A stretch of DNA of 64,000 nucleotides from Fistularia commersonii (GCA_037954325.1 JBBMNZ010000034.1:6908501-6972500); one strand, 5' to 3'. Shown: positions 37,030 through 49,260, numbered from the stretch's first letter. Translations and numbers: made by a program. Notes: generated from the letters alone by a model not told the origin.

Positions 37030-37360
37030 CAGTGGTCCACCAGGCTGCTGACCTTCACCAGTCGATGCACCATGTGGTACCAGTCTGGAGGGAATAGACC
37101 GAGAATGTCTTATGTTTCCGAAAAATATTTAGAAATGTTTTTCAGGCAAAATGAGCGAGAAAGCAGGGTTTGAAATCGTCAGTTTGAAATGAATTGCTAC
37201 TTGAAATGGCCATGCATTGCACTAATTGCTGATAACATCAGGTGTTTGGTGCACATACTCAATGTTTTTCGCCGTCATCTGTTTTCAATACACAGTTTAC
37301 CGGCTGGTCTATAAAATATTGTCTTACACGAAGCTGGCACAAAAACATCGGGGGCTGTTT
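37030..37360. mobile_element. Possible hAT-like MITE with decayed inverted ends
   Basis: Left side ACAGTGGTCCACCAGGCTGC..GCACCATGTGGTACCAGTCTGG resembles the common CAGTGGTCCCCAACC..GCACCACGGACCGGT end. Right side, reverse-complemented, contains TTTTTGTGCCAGCTTCGTGT and AAGACAATATTTTATAGACC, the internal part of the same end. The two sides are about 200 bases apart and in inverted orientation, fitting a short non-autonomous hAT element. Both ends are strongly mutated and no target duplication was proven. Confidence 0.45.
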
Positions 37361-39411
37361 GTCCAGTACGGTGCCATCTAAGCAGAGAGTGTATTGCCTT
37401 CATAGAAATTCTTGAATTGCAATTCACACAGAAAATGTGGGAACACAGTGATTGGCTTTATGGTTGAGTACACTCAATGGGCCCCTTGTTCTTTGGTATT
37501 TAACTGTTTTTCCACTTTATTTTGGAGTTTATTTATCACAGCCTGGATGAGCATGTGTATAATGTGGAAGCACATCAACTGTGGAGCAGAGTACTTTCCA
37601 AATTAAATGTTTTTTTTTTGATAGGCAGGTGTGGTTACATAAGCATCTTATTCAGCTACTCAAATATTAGTTGATTCCTTCACTGTGTGAGAAGCACAAC
37701 ACTCATCATTTTAAATCCACACTATTTATTTTTAGCTTATTAGGAAATCTGCACAATATATTAATGAATTATAGGGAGAATTTGTTCATGTAACATACAT
37801 AGTAAGAGATCACTGTTAAAGCACTATTTTTGTAGTTTGTGCAGGAGTCAGTATCAACCGTCCTATTAGTAAAAGTCCAACCAGTTGGCAATGTGAACTT
37901 CAGTGTAATCGTCTCTTTAAAAATAAACACAGTAATGAGTTTAAACAATACCACAAACACAATTATGCATCGAAACTTCATATTGGTCGAAAAAAAGGCA
38001 ATCTGCAAGTAAATGAGTTGCCGGGTTTAGTTGACAGAAAGATACATCGTAAAAACTGACATGCTAGATTTTATATGACGGATTAGCAATTGGTTAAATT
38101 ATTTTGCCTTTGTGTCCCTTTCCTTGCAACAGTCTTTCTTCAAAGAAAATGAATCATAGGGGAATTTCTCCATCCAGTATTCCCTCTTTCAGACCTCTTC
38201 CCCACAATCATTCTTTTTGGGTCAATTTTTCTCTTATGGCTGACAGTACTGGGGCAGCTGAGTGTTGCGAGACCCGGGACAGGCAGCATTGTGACAGATG
38301 TGACTCCCACACCACTAATATCCAACACCAGCCCTGAACGCTTGTAATGGAAAACCTATGTTTTGTCCGCAAACTGACCCTCCTGCTCCCAAAAGGAATT
38401 GAGTGGTCCTAAATAGACTTTAAAATCACACCCAAATGAAAACAGTGGTCAACATGCAGGAGGCCCTTCAGCAAGAGTCAGTTTGTCCCTGTTGCTCGTT
38501 ACCAGCAAAAGTAAAAATATAAAACCTGTGTTTGCCCAGAGAGAAGGGGTTTTTGACCACATAAGATTAGATCTGGTTCAAATATAATGTCTGGTTTAAG
38601 TGCGCATTGTGTTCCCAGAAAAGCGAGCAGCTATTGCCCCAGTAAGGGAGACATACAGTATTTTCTAGATAGATTTAAATCACGCTCACCGGTCCGGCAA
38701 ATTCACCAAGAGCTCGAGGTATAAAGAATTTATTTAATTTTAGCTTGCCGACGGAAATTCCAATTCACTTGAATGTGATTCAACACTGTGAGATCCATAC
38801 AGAAAAGTAGGCGGAAAATATATATCTATATTATATACCAAGGGTTTTGGCTTATGAGGGCCAATAATCTCATATAAAATTGTTTTTGCTTTCATTTGGC
38901 TGAGGAGTCTTGTGCAGTGACTATTTTTGAGACTGCATTTACATTCAGACTCTCTTCGTATATTACATGGTGCCGCCTCCAGCACAGTTGTCTCATCGTC
39001 CTACTTTTGATGCTTTCTGACTCTCTGAGAAGACTATCTTTAAAACTTGCTCATGATCAGAGACGGTCAGCTGGTGCTATAAGAGGTAAATCCAGTTAAT
39101 TCTACCATTAATCTGGATTACTTCTTTTCCAGGCTGTCAGAAATCCGGGTAAATAAACAGTGAAACACAGTGACGGGGCTTTGTATTTTCCAAACTTGTT
39201 TTCGATGGATTCTTACTGGTCCAAGACCGGGTCAGAGGTGGATTTTTAAAACTTGATTCGTCAGCATTCAGTCAGCAAGCCCGACTGCTCAGGCTGTATT
39301 TGATAGTAAGCATATCTATTCATGACAGGAGGACATGTTGTGTCTGTGTGCTTGTGTGTCCCATCTAAGTTATTTCTTGCAGAAGTGTCAAAAGATCAAA
39401 ATGAATGAATA
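37361..39411. other. Unique sequence, no gene seen
   Basis: T9 run near 37611; TATA-rich patch at 38818-38838. Nothing else recognised. Confidence 0.55.
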
Positions 39412-39615
39412 GATAGTGATCTTAACTTAGCGCTTTAATACCGAAGTGCTTCAAATTAGATAGCATTCACCTATTAATGCAGGCGCTCACACATGGATGT
39501 CCATTGAGAGCAACTCAGGCGTCGGTGTCTTGGTCAAGGACACTCGGACATGCACACAGGCGAGCCTCGGGGAATGAAATCCCCATCCGTCTGACTGGAG
39601 GGACGGCAATTTGGG
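39412..39615 (-). repeat. Fish dispersed repeat, 'TGTCCTTGAGCAA' family, minus orientation
   Basis: On the plus strand it reads AGCGCTTTAATACCGAAGTG (the family's GCGCTTT end), ATTCACCTATTAATGCAGGC, GAGAGCAACTCAGGCGTCGG, TGTCTTGGTCAAGGACACTC and GGACATGCACACAGGCGAGC, the reverse complement of the usual order. This is the most complete of the three copies in the window. Confidence 0.75.
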
Positions 39616-40299
39616 CAGAGCCAATGCTAAATAACGAACTAAATAACTGAAAAAAATGAAAGCAAAAAAAAAAAAATCAGGTTGTTCTGGTAATTAGGAT
39701 CATCCAAAAAAATCCCACTTGACCTCAGTTAAAATGGTCTCAGTTCACGACTTTTCATACAGAAGTATGTTTTTTTAATATATTTAGCTGTTTTTGAAAA
39801 TGATCGGTCTGACCGAAGGCTGATTTTCAAAGGTAAAATCTTTATTCCTTATGGCTGGCAGCTGTGGCTGGACCGTGCCAATCAAAAGTATTTCAGCGAC
39901 ACAAAGAGCAAAAATGTTGAAATTTGCTGGGAAAAATGTTAACGGCAAAACCATCACTGAAGCTCCAAGGTTGACTGCTGAGGTTTGGAGTGTAGATTAC
40001 GTTCAAAGACTAGTGTGTGCAATTTCTTAGATAACCAAAATCAAATTACACTCAAAAATTAATAATGCTATCATTATTGTAAAGTTTTGATTGTTACAGA
40101 ATTAACAAAAATGGCCATTTGCATAAACTGATGAACAGTTACAGCAACCATATATGCAAAAAGTGGAATTATCAATTTTGCACAGAAAACCAATTAAAAG
40201 ATTTTGGGAAAATAATAGTAGCGTGAATTATCTATTGCATAATACTGATAAAACAGAGTGTGGTTTGCAAATTAATCCAATCTTTTCCATGGACATTGT
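39616..40299. other. Unique sequence
   Basis: A13-type run near 39667. No gene recognised; it may include decayed upstream LINE sequence that I cannot identify. Confidence 0.45.
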
Positions 40300-41136
40300 C
40301 CATCATTCAGACTATATTTAGCCCTCACACTAATCTCAATTTTTATCGAGATGATGCCATGATTTATCTTAATCGTAACTTTGATAACGAGTATTAGAAA
40401 ACTGTCAACCTGGCAAAGTGTTTTCATATCTGCAACTGAATGCCACAAAATGTTTTGCAGCTACACGCTGATAAGACGGAGCTATCGATCGTAGGTCAAG
40501 ACTCTTCAAATACCGAATTACTAAACAGTCTTGGTTGTGACATTCATAACACGGCATTGTATAAAAATAGGCATGATTTCAATCGAAACTTTGTTCGAAA
40601 AACCTAAAGACGCTCTAGCTCAATTCTACGTCGAGGAATCCACGAGGAATACGTTGTTTAATTCCACGAGGATCGGAAAGTGTCATGGAATGTCTGCGAC
40701 ATCAGTGCGCTGCCCCCGGCTCATCAGGAATTCTAGTCCCTGGGTTTTTTTTTATGTCATTAGGGGAACAAAATGATTTGACTGTTGTCCCGCTACTTTT
40801 AAAACACATTTCAAGAACTAATGGATTATTAATAAAGCCTAGACATTACCCCGAGGTCTTCATTAGATAGCTATGTGTCCTTTTATCACTTTATTTCCCT
40901 CTTCGTTTATTCATTCACTTGCCGAGATCCTGGGATTACATTGTTTTTCCAGGATCGGTAGCGGGTTGGGATTTAAATCCTTTGACAACAAGGTCTCGGG
41001 GACTCCAGAATGACATGTCTGAGAAGATCGAGGAAGCAAACATACTCTCATTTCTAAATAGCTTTTGAATCACCCAAATCTTCTTGAAAATTTCCCCACC
41101 GTGGGATGATTAAAAGAATATTCTATTCTATTCTAA
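40300..41136 (+). mobile_element. Decayed L2/Rex-like LINE with reverse transcriptase relic and tandem tail
   Basis: Codons near 40338-40370 read NFYRDDAMIYLN, matching the catalytic SYADDTQIYL box with Ala changed to Arg. The next recognisable stretch, near 40432-40500, reads ICN, stop, MPQNVLQLHADKTELSIVGQ, the following conserved WM..N.LQLN.DKTE..I.G block. The rest is too decayed to read. The 3' end near 41090-41136, GAAAATTTCCCCACCGTGGG then ATGATTAAAAGAATATTCTA, is the family's AATTTCCCC..GTGGGA..AATAAAG end, followed by a (TTCTA)n tail. Order and strand of the three parts agree. It is not functional. Confidence 0.65.
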
Positions 41137-41222
41137 ACCTACGCAGATATGGGGAGAACATGAAGACCCCTGTTTGAATCAAACCGGAGCAGAAGCTCTA
41201 ACCACTGAGCAGACCAAATCAA
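41137..41222 (+). repeat. End fragment of the fish dispersed repeat
   Basis: ACGCAGATATGGGGAGAACA, TGAAGACCCC, then GAATCAAACCGGAGCAGAAG and CTCTAACCACTGAGCAGACC correspond to the distal part CACGCAGGCACGGGGAGAAC..GAATCGAACC..GCGCTAACCACTGAGCCACC. It begins directly at the tandem tail of the LINE. Confidence 0.7.
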
Positions 41223-43610
41223 TTATACATATATGTAAATAAAAATCCACATATATTTCTATCATATCCGTCAATAACATTTCAATGCTTTGCTTTTTTC
41301 ACGTTTATCTAGTGTGAAGTATAAAGACTTTACAACCTGCGTTTTGTGCCAAATGACGTCTTCTAGGTGAGTCTGTTGTGGCTGGGTGGCCGTGATTGTT
41401 TACCGCCACTTGTCTGGCTGTTTTTCGAGAACCTGCATAGTCATCCTTTAGATGCCACATGCAGTCTGATCACATTACGGTAGACGTACGAAACCTCTCG
41501 CGGGCTATTTGCGGGCATTCGCTGCTTTGTCACTTCTCTGCACCGCACCGATGCACCAACAGGGGTGTATAAACGGTATCATTTTAGTTTTTATCCTCTA
41601 AACAGCCTTGTGTGACCCAAGCCACACTCAGTTTTCCAGTATAGCTAACCATGACCAAACAGAGGAGACCAGCTGGATGCCCTGTTATTCGCGCAAAATT
41701 GTTTATCGCTTCCTCGTCATTTCATGATTCCACGGTGGGGACCTTTTCCGTCACCCCATCTGTGTATGAGTAGTTGGTTGTGTTGTTTTTTGTCACTATG
41801 AGCTGGAGGTGCCTGACATCATTTTGTAGCTGCCGAACACACTTTTATTGCGCGTCCCCCTTAGGCTGTTGTCAGCGGAGTATCTTTGCCACTTGTTTTG
41901 AAGATAACTTGTTTAGCAGATAAGACTGAGAAGCTTTTTTGGTCACTGAGTACTACTTGAATGACCACCCTCAGGGAAGTGCAAAGTTCATAAAACCATT
42001 TCAAACTCGTAAAACCATTCTAAAAGATTATTGTTTATCATCCCAGTTTTGTGACATTTATTTCTACAGCTTTACTTTATAATCCTGGAATATATTTTCA
42101 CTCCTTTTTTTATTTTTTTATTTTTCTATTTGAGAATAAACCTGTTTATAACATTCTGAATATATTTTTCCAAACTTGAAATCTGAGTTGAGTTTCCTCT
42201 GGAGAGGAAAAAATTTAATAGCCCTCCGTTTTTCTTTTCTACCGGAACCTTGATAATTTTTCGAGTATTATCTGGCTAAAATGTGCATGCATTCAAAGTG
42301 ACAGGGAGGACAGAGACGGGCAAATTCGTATTAAAATCACTTTATATTAGAGTAATTTATTGATAAGAAACTCATTGTTCAGTGCAGCAGAGAGTGCAAT
42401 GAAACTCCACTGGACCTGATAAACAATGGCCTGCCATTCAAATGGGGACAAGGAATTATTCACAATGGATACACAAATATCAAGCACTCAAATGAAGCAT
42501 GACGTTGTACCATTATGACCGGGAGACTTGCGGCGACTATAAAAACCAAGGTTTGATCATTCCAAAAAGAAGGGCGGACAGTTAGTAAGCAAAATACTTT
42601 GTATTTCCTTGAAAGTGCCTGTCACCGATCAAGCCGAGCTAAGCCACACTTGTCATTGTCATTCTACTTGTCACATTATCTAAATGGATCTGACTTGGAA
42701 AATGTCACATAACCACCACATTTAATTAGTTTTAAAAAGAACACTAAGGGGAATCAAGTTTAATTAACTCAGATAAGTTATTTCCATAAGTATAGTTCAC
42801 TTCTCACTTCTTTATTATTTAAATATTGCTCTGTTATTCAATGGACGTGTTTGCCTGTTATGTAAAATATGTTTATAGCTTTAGGTATGAAACTGACTGA
42901 TGTTGACATTTGAGTATTATGCCCTAATTTCCTAAGGATTAATGTGTGATTATGAACAAAGTACATTAATTGCACTGCATAATTGCAGTTGTCTTGTTAT
43001 TTATGTTGTACTTTAGTAAAACTGACAAGGGACTGGCCATAGTCCAATGACTGTCATTAAATGTGGAACCTTTTTGAATATCAAATATGATATAATGTGT
43101 AGCTCTGCATTTATCTATGTCGCTCTTGCATTTTAATAACATTGGGTAGCTTCCTAAATTCAAATTAATACAGACATTTAGATTTTAACTTGAGGATCCC
43201 AGCCAGTCCATTTCTAACTGTGCGTCCCCTATGCTTGACATAAGTGTGTTTATAATTACTGTTTTACCTTTATCATTTACCGTTTGGGTGAGTGAATATC
43301 GCTCATCCCCAAACTATGCATCGTTGTAGGAGTGGGTATATTTTTTGCAAGAAGTGTCTGAATATGATGCAATCCAAGCCTTTCAATCTTCTCTGGTTTC
43401 ACTCTTCGGATGGTTCTGTTTTGACAAAATATGCACGTTTTGTGTATCTTTTGTGTAGTATCCTAAAGCCTCTCTCTCCCCCCATGAACCGCCATGGTGG
43501 CGCCTCATGGCATCCTGCAGCAGGTTCATGGTGCTGTTGAATGACGTAAATGCACAGTAGTGTTCAGGACCTGAAGGAATACACTGTATTGTGAAAGGTC
43601 ACATGTCTTT

Positions 43611-43611
<1 letters not shown>
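41223..43611. other. Unique sequence, no gene seen
   Basis: T-rich patch at 42105-42130. No repeats or exons recognised. Confidence 0.55.

Positions 43612-43647
<36 letters not shown>
43612..43647. repeat. (GT)18 microsatellite
   Basis: Long perfect dinucleotide run. Confidence 0.95.
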
Positions 43648-43648
<1 letters not shown>

Positions 43649-46600
43649 ACGAACACTTATTCAAAGGTCTTTTTCTACGTCTTAGCAAAGATTTCCACAT
43701 AACAATAACCGTAATGTAAATTGCAACCCATACTGACGTATCATTGCAAGAGGGACCGTCATCTGCCGCTCCATCGTCACTGCGATAAACGTTCTATATC
43801 TATGTTACACAGAGTACTAACTCCTTTTAAGCTAAGGGAAAATGCCTACATGTTCTAATGTCATGTATTTTCATGAGTATGAATATTACACAAGTTATAC
43901 TTGTACGTTTTCACTCTGTTCTCAAAGAAGTTGAGAAAAGCTTTCCTTGAAGGGAAGACAGAGCTGACAGCTTGCAAGCAGACTATCTACACGAGCAGCA
44001 GGAATCCACCAACACACCCTGAGGTGAAGCTGGTGTGATGTATAAAATAATAATTTTTCACAATGCATTAGTCTCAGATCTAATCTTTTCATGTTTGTGC
44101 TGCAGCTCGTCTTTGTGTTTGCGACAAATCCGTGCATGTCATCTACCTGCGTATGTGGACTCAGCTCTCTCACTGACTTTTCTGAATGAGCTAAAAATGG
44201 AACGGTACATGTATCCGTATGTGTGAAACATTCTTGCAATATCTTTGAGCGACAGAACGACTCGCATGCGCCGACAGCGAGGCTGACCGCCCTTCACATC
44301 AACACGTCAGTGGTGTATTCGTAATGTATCATTGTAAAAATCCTTTTGTCTTTTCTCATATTCGGCGAAGGTCGGCAGGCTGGCTGGCACTGTGAATGAT
44401 GTAAACGTCACCAACTGTGCGATCTGCCTCTTGGTTTAGCTGGAAAGTAAGAAAACAGTACTCTCTAATTAAGGCAGCGAAAAAACCCAAAAGGAGAATC
44501 ATTATATATACTTGTATTCTCAAGTCTAAACTTGTTGTCATCTTATTTTAATCCTTAGATTAAAACTGAACTCATTCAAATAGATGTACTTATGGGAAAC
44601 GATCAAATTTTCAGCCCTTAATCTCTCTGAAATCCTCCTTATTGCAATGTATATCCCCATACAGCGTGCTGTGCCTCATTCTGTTGCCCGTAAGCGTAAA
44701 TGTATTTCTTTGTCCCTCCTGAGCTATAATGAGTTTACTCCCCTCTAAACCTTGAGACCAAACTTTATCACAGTTGAATTTCTGGCTAGGCCCTTGACGC
44801 ACAAGGGCACTTGGTCACCCCAAACCAGTTTGGTGTCACAGGGGGAATGGAGATAACGTAAAGTCCGAACAGATTCTGTCTGGAGAAACCAAAGGGCCCC
44901 GGGTGCAATTTCTCCAAATATTAAGCGTAGATAATGGTTAAATCTCCAGGGGGAGAAAAATGCAATCTCTTTGTGATCTGTCTATGGACCAGTGACATTG
45001 ACACAAAGCCACGAGGTACAGTTCTACTTAGACAAAATGTTTTTCACCTTGAGCATTGACAGGATGGAGTAGAACTATGTTTCATTAATGTCCCTGCATC
45101 ATAACTTCACCGCAGTACATCTATCCTATTGTTTTGGAAAATCTAATAAAACTTACAGGTCACGGTCATTTCTTAGACATTTCATGCTTTTAATTGAAGC
45201 CCCAGTTGATTTGTGAATCTACTAAATGTTCTTTCTTTTTTTTTTCTTCATAACATATCTCAGTTAATCAATTTCCTATAATTTTCAACATTTTGTGTTT
45301 TGAGGCCAACCGTAGACAATTGCAGCAGAGGCTGTTTCGTTCTGTTTTTGTTCTCCGCGCCGTGTTGAGCTACTCATATTTAAAGTTTAGTTGATATTCA
45401 TCAGATTTAAATGCGGTGTCAATCTTCTTCACAAAGTTTTCCAGCAGGAAAGCAAATGAAGCTTTTGTCCAAAATGTCAGACATTTCCATCAATGCAACT
45501 TTTAATATCAGTGCCGATGTAGAGTGAATTCATGATCAGTCGGCGCTGCCGCACGGAATCTTTCAAATGGTACATTCTGTGTCATACATGATCCAGTATA
45601 GTACTAGAACACATCAGTTATCCGAGTATATTTGCCTTTAGCACTGAAACACATAAATGTGTGATATTTCCTTTATCAATAAGTGTTCTCTTGATATGAA
45701 ACAGAACATTGCCAGGGGACTCCAAAGGACTTTCTGCATTAACTCATGAATATTTCATATGTGTTAGCCATTTAGATTAAATATCTAATTAAATCACTTC
45801 ATCCCTGGGGGGGATATCACAATGATTCTGCAATTAATTTGAAACTTAAAGGCAATGAGCTGATAAGATGAGAACACGCCCACTGAAACAGTTTGTGATC
45901 AACACTTATTCTTGTTTATTAAAGTACATTAATAGACCGGTGAGAAGTGGTTGAAAAGAAAAGGCTGGAGGGAGACGTCGCCATAAAACATTCATGTGAC
46001 AGCAGAGATGAATAAAACATATAGGGATGACCCATAGGTCAAGCAAGCAGTAAATGTGGGTGTAGCTGGTGTCATAAGATGTAAATATTGTTAAGAGAGT
46101 GACATTTTTCCGCGTGGCTCAGACCAGCAGAGATACTTGAGCTGCCAGCCAGAGAGAACAAACATAAGTACTTCATTTCTTTGAGGGACGAATTCACCTC
46201 TGCCGCGATTGTTTACGATAAGAGTCATTCAATATTAAATCGGCTTTCAAAATGGCAACCTTAAATCTGCCGCTCGTTGCTCAGTGTAGAAAGTCAAAGC
46301 CTTAGAGCTTGAGGTTTAGAGTCGAGAGTTTCTATAAATTATAGAATCGTAGATGTGCCCGCCAAAACTGCTGGCTAAAAGTATACTTGTGCATCTATGG
46401 AAAAGCATTGAATGTGAGCTGTGTGTTTGGAGCTATCGGACATACCTGCCTATCTGCTACCGTAGCAATTTCATTTTTTGTTTTTACTTGAACCCAGTTA
46501 CCTTGTACAGTCATAGTTAACCTAGTAAAAGGACCTGGTTTTGTTTTTCCGCTCGCCATTATTAAATGCCAGGTGACCATCTTGCAGCCTCTTGTAGCCT

Positions 46601-47215
46601 GATTTCTGGGTTAATGCTGTTGGTCGGTTCATACTTTTTTTCTTTTTACCAGGCTATGAACAACATGATGTGCGTAGTTCATTGTTAGCAGTGCACCGGC
46701 TCTCATCTCAGTTGAATATTTTGTTTCTGGGGCATTGGGAGGTTTCTCTCAGAAAGTCTTCTGACCATGCACCATCCCTCCCCCAAATTTCAACAAAGTG
46801 AGCATGGTGGCTTTTTGCAACCTGCAGATCATTTGCCCTCTAATGTGATTGTAGTTAATTGTCGCAGACACTTTTTGTGTTTGCTAAGCAAGTCTTGTCC
46901 CAAAGGAAACACTGCAATCTGGCTCGGGCGGTTTGGAGTTCCTGGGGAGCAAGTTTATACGTGCGCATAACAAATTCTGCATGAAATGCTGTCATACATG
47001 ACCCTTATTTGAGTGATTAAAATGATATCTATCTTGCGTATATCACTGTTTTATTATAAGATGAAAAGCAATAACTTAATTGTCCTAGATGTTAAAATTA
47101 ATGTTTTGCTGCTCATTTCATTTAATAGACTTCTGAAGGGCTTTTCCTATCATCTGCTGATGTTCTACTCCACTGAAAGACACTGTTCCTAATTTTTTAC
47201 ATTTGAGCAGTGTGT
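43648..47215. other. Unique sequence with a homeodomain-motif-rich block
   Basis: No gene recognised. The stretch 45690-45870 is dense in ATTA/TAAT and ATTTGCAT-like core motifs and may be a distal enhancer, which is only an inference from composition. Confidence 0.45.
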
Positions 47216-47728
47216 AAACCAGTATGCTCAGCCATTGTTTAGCCAGCAGCTGTTGGTCAGTCTGGAATCAGAGGTCCTGTAGGATCTCGGTTCTGTTGTT
47301 TTCAGCCACCCGGTGAGTCGTGTACCATTATGCTGTACTTGTGATCTTTGTACAGCACAGATGTTCCTGTTTGCTTTCTTAGCCGCTCTGTTATACCTGT
47401 CAGTGAACACTGTCCTGGCCTGCATTTTAATTTTGCGACTATGCCCCGGACCGTCTCTGGTGACTCTTTAAGTCTCTGTTCTTTACTGCTGTTGTGAGTC
47501 CCTTTTCTTGTACTACCACGGCTATCTATGTCCTTCTTTGAAGCCAAATGCCTGGTATATTTGAGATGAATGGTCATCCGTTTGACGATTGATAAAGATA
47601 TTAAATGGTCCTTCAGTCATGTACCATTGTACAATTTGATACACTCTCGTCGTATCCTTGAGACTATGCTTGATCTGAAGTGGTTTGTAAATGTTGAAAA
47701 ATGGCGTGTCTCTTGACAACGTGGCCAA
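47216..47728 (-). pseudogene. Possible LTR-retroelement pol C-terminal relic
   Basis: Three overlapping minus-strand frames run through this region (47522-47728, 47302-47577, 47228-47425). The last reads MQARTVFTDRYNRAAKKANR, then GTRLTGWLKTTEPRSYRTSD, which resembles the end of Ty3/gypsy integrases: a basic helix with YDR, then W..G.V....EPRSY.V.T..G. The upstream frames carry no catalytic motif I recognise. The family call is tentative; it could be another retroelement or chance. It is non-functional either way. Confidence 0.3.
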
Positions 47729-48443
47729 TTACTTTAATGACATCCACAAGTTTATAAAGGAATAATTTCGGAGCACTTGGCTTCTTTGTTCATGAAGTAT
47801 TACTCAATATGCATATGGGAATGAGAAGGGAATGATCAATGTGGCTCAAGGCTTTGAAGGTAGCAAAGCGTCGCCCCCCCCCCCTTTTCTTTTTCGCTCC
47901 TCTCCCTTCCTCAGTCCTCATACGCTGCCACATTTATCACGCTTTTGTAAGTAAAGACTGCGGGGCCACATAAATATTTGCAGAATATTCCATATACTGT
48001 GTCTTGCATGATGCAATCTTTTTCTCTGTTTGAGTGCATGTGGTCGAACGCGGGTGAGAACTCACACTTTTTAGCGACCGGGTTTAGCGAGCGACCGTTT
48101 GTACTCAGGAAAGGCTTGGGATCTGACCCACATAAAAAAACATTAAACAATTACAACTCAATGTAGAGAACGCTACATTAATCATGAGTCCAATGTACAG
48201 ACACTGATGCATAAAAAGGGAAAAGGAACTCTCTGTTCTCACTCACACTCCTCATTTTCATGCTGCAGATTAGACTTGTTGGACTGCTTGCTTGCTCAAA
48301 GGAAGCATTGTGTCCCTGAAAGCAGCCACTTGCAGTACTTCCAATAAATCCAAGTTCAACCACTGACACCCACACTTCTTGGAATACCTTCGACCCTCTT
48401 GCTGGAAGACATCGCTCTGTGATTTTTTTTTTTTTGTGTGTCA
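47729..48443. other. Unique sequence with C11 tract
   Basis: C11 at 47874-47884 next to a pyrimidine-rich stretch, and T14 near 48422-48435. No gene recognised. Confidence 0.55.
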
Positions 48444-48490
48444 TATTCCAACTAGTGGAAATGGGAAATCCACATTTGCTAGTTGGAATA
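48444..48490. repeat. Inverted repeat (hairpin) with 12-base perfect arms
   Basis: TATTCCAACTAG at 48444-48455 and CTAGTTGGAATA at 48479-48490 are exact reverse complements, separated by 23 bases. It lies immediately after a T14/GTGTG stretch. It could be a foldback remnant, a stem-loop in an RNA, or a protein-binding palindrome. Confidence 0.85.
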
Positions 48491-48683
48491 CAGTTAGAAG
48501 AAAGATATCCCTAACCTTACTGTATCACAAAAAGATAAGAAAACCAAAACCGAAAGAAAGCAAAAGAAGCAGCCAAGCGAAATAAACCAACCTAGAGAAA
48601 ATTGATGTCTACGATAGCATCATAATAAAAAATAATACACCAGGAGGGAATCTGAATACTATATAGATCAATAATACTAATGT
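48491..48683. other. Unique purine-rich sequence
   Basis: Plus strand is A/G-rich (AAAACCAAAACCGAAAGAAAG). Nothing else recognised. Confidence 0.5.
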
Positions 48684-48710
48684 GTACATATATATATATA
48701 TATATATTTG

Positions 48711-48763
<53 letters not shown>

Positions 48764-48774
48764 ATATAAATGTA

Positions 48775-48853
<79 letters not shown>
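48684..48853. repeat. Large (TA)n(TG)n(TA)n microsatellite
   Basis: (TA)n at about 48688-48708 and 48719-48741, TG run to 48763, short TA/TG break, (TG)n of about 28 units at 48781-48838, then (TA)n. Directly precedes the LINE tail. Confidence 0.95.
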
Positions 48854-48963
48854 TCTCCCACCTTCCTACTATTATCTATCACTGTTATGTTTTTGCTTGA
48901 AACTCTGGCTCAACAATTTCCTTTGGGATAAATAAAGTTGTTCTCATCTCATCTCATTCTCTC
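48854..48963 (+). mobile_element. LINE 3' tail (L2/Rex-like)
   Basis: CAACAATTTCCTTTGGGATA and AATAAAGTTGTTCTCATCTC are the AATTTCC..GGGAT.AATAAAG end, followed by (CATCT)n. No coding sequence. The polyadenylation-like AATAAA is part of the element. Confidence 0.7.
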
Positions 48964-49177
48964 ATATATATATATGTATATATGTAATATGCTATTTAAA
49001 CTGCACTACATTGAGAATGAACATGGATTATAACACAGCATCCAAACTAACTCTGTTGTTTTTCTCATATATTAAATCCTACATTCCTCCATCCACAGGG
49101 ATCAACATTTTCTGGATCCCCTGTACTTTATTCTTAGAATGCAAATAATTCCCAATACATGTTCATACCTTCGACTA
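48964..49177. other. Short spacer with a TA patch
   Basis: (TA)n at 48965-48982 then unique sequence between two LINE tails of opposite orientation. Confidence 0.55.
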
Positions 49178-49260
49178 AATAGAATAGAATAGAATATTCC
49201 TTTAGTCATCTCAGGGCAGGTGAATTTCAACTATTTAAAATGAATTGTCATGTCACAACA
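49178..49260 (-). mobile_element. LINE 3' tail (L2/Rex-like), minus orientation
   Basis: Read on the minus strand: TGTTGTGACATGACAATTCA..GAAATTCACCTGCCCTGAGA, then GACTAAAGGAATATTCTATT and a (CTATT)n tail. The last 23 bases differ by one base from the tail at 41113-41136, so both may belong to one subfamily. Confidence 0.65.

Noticed and set aside
48592..48935. Frames with VCVCVC and THTHTH repeats
   Set aside because: Produced by the (TG)n/(TA)n array.
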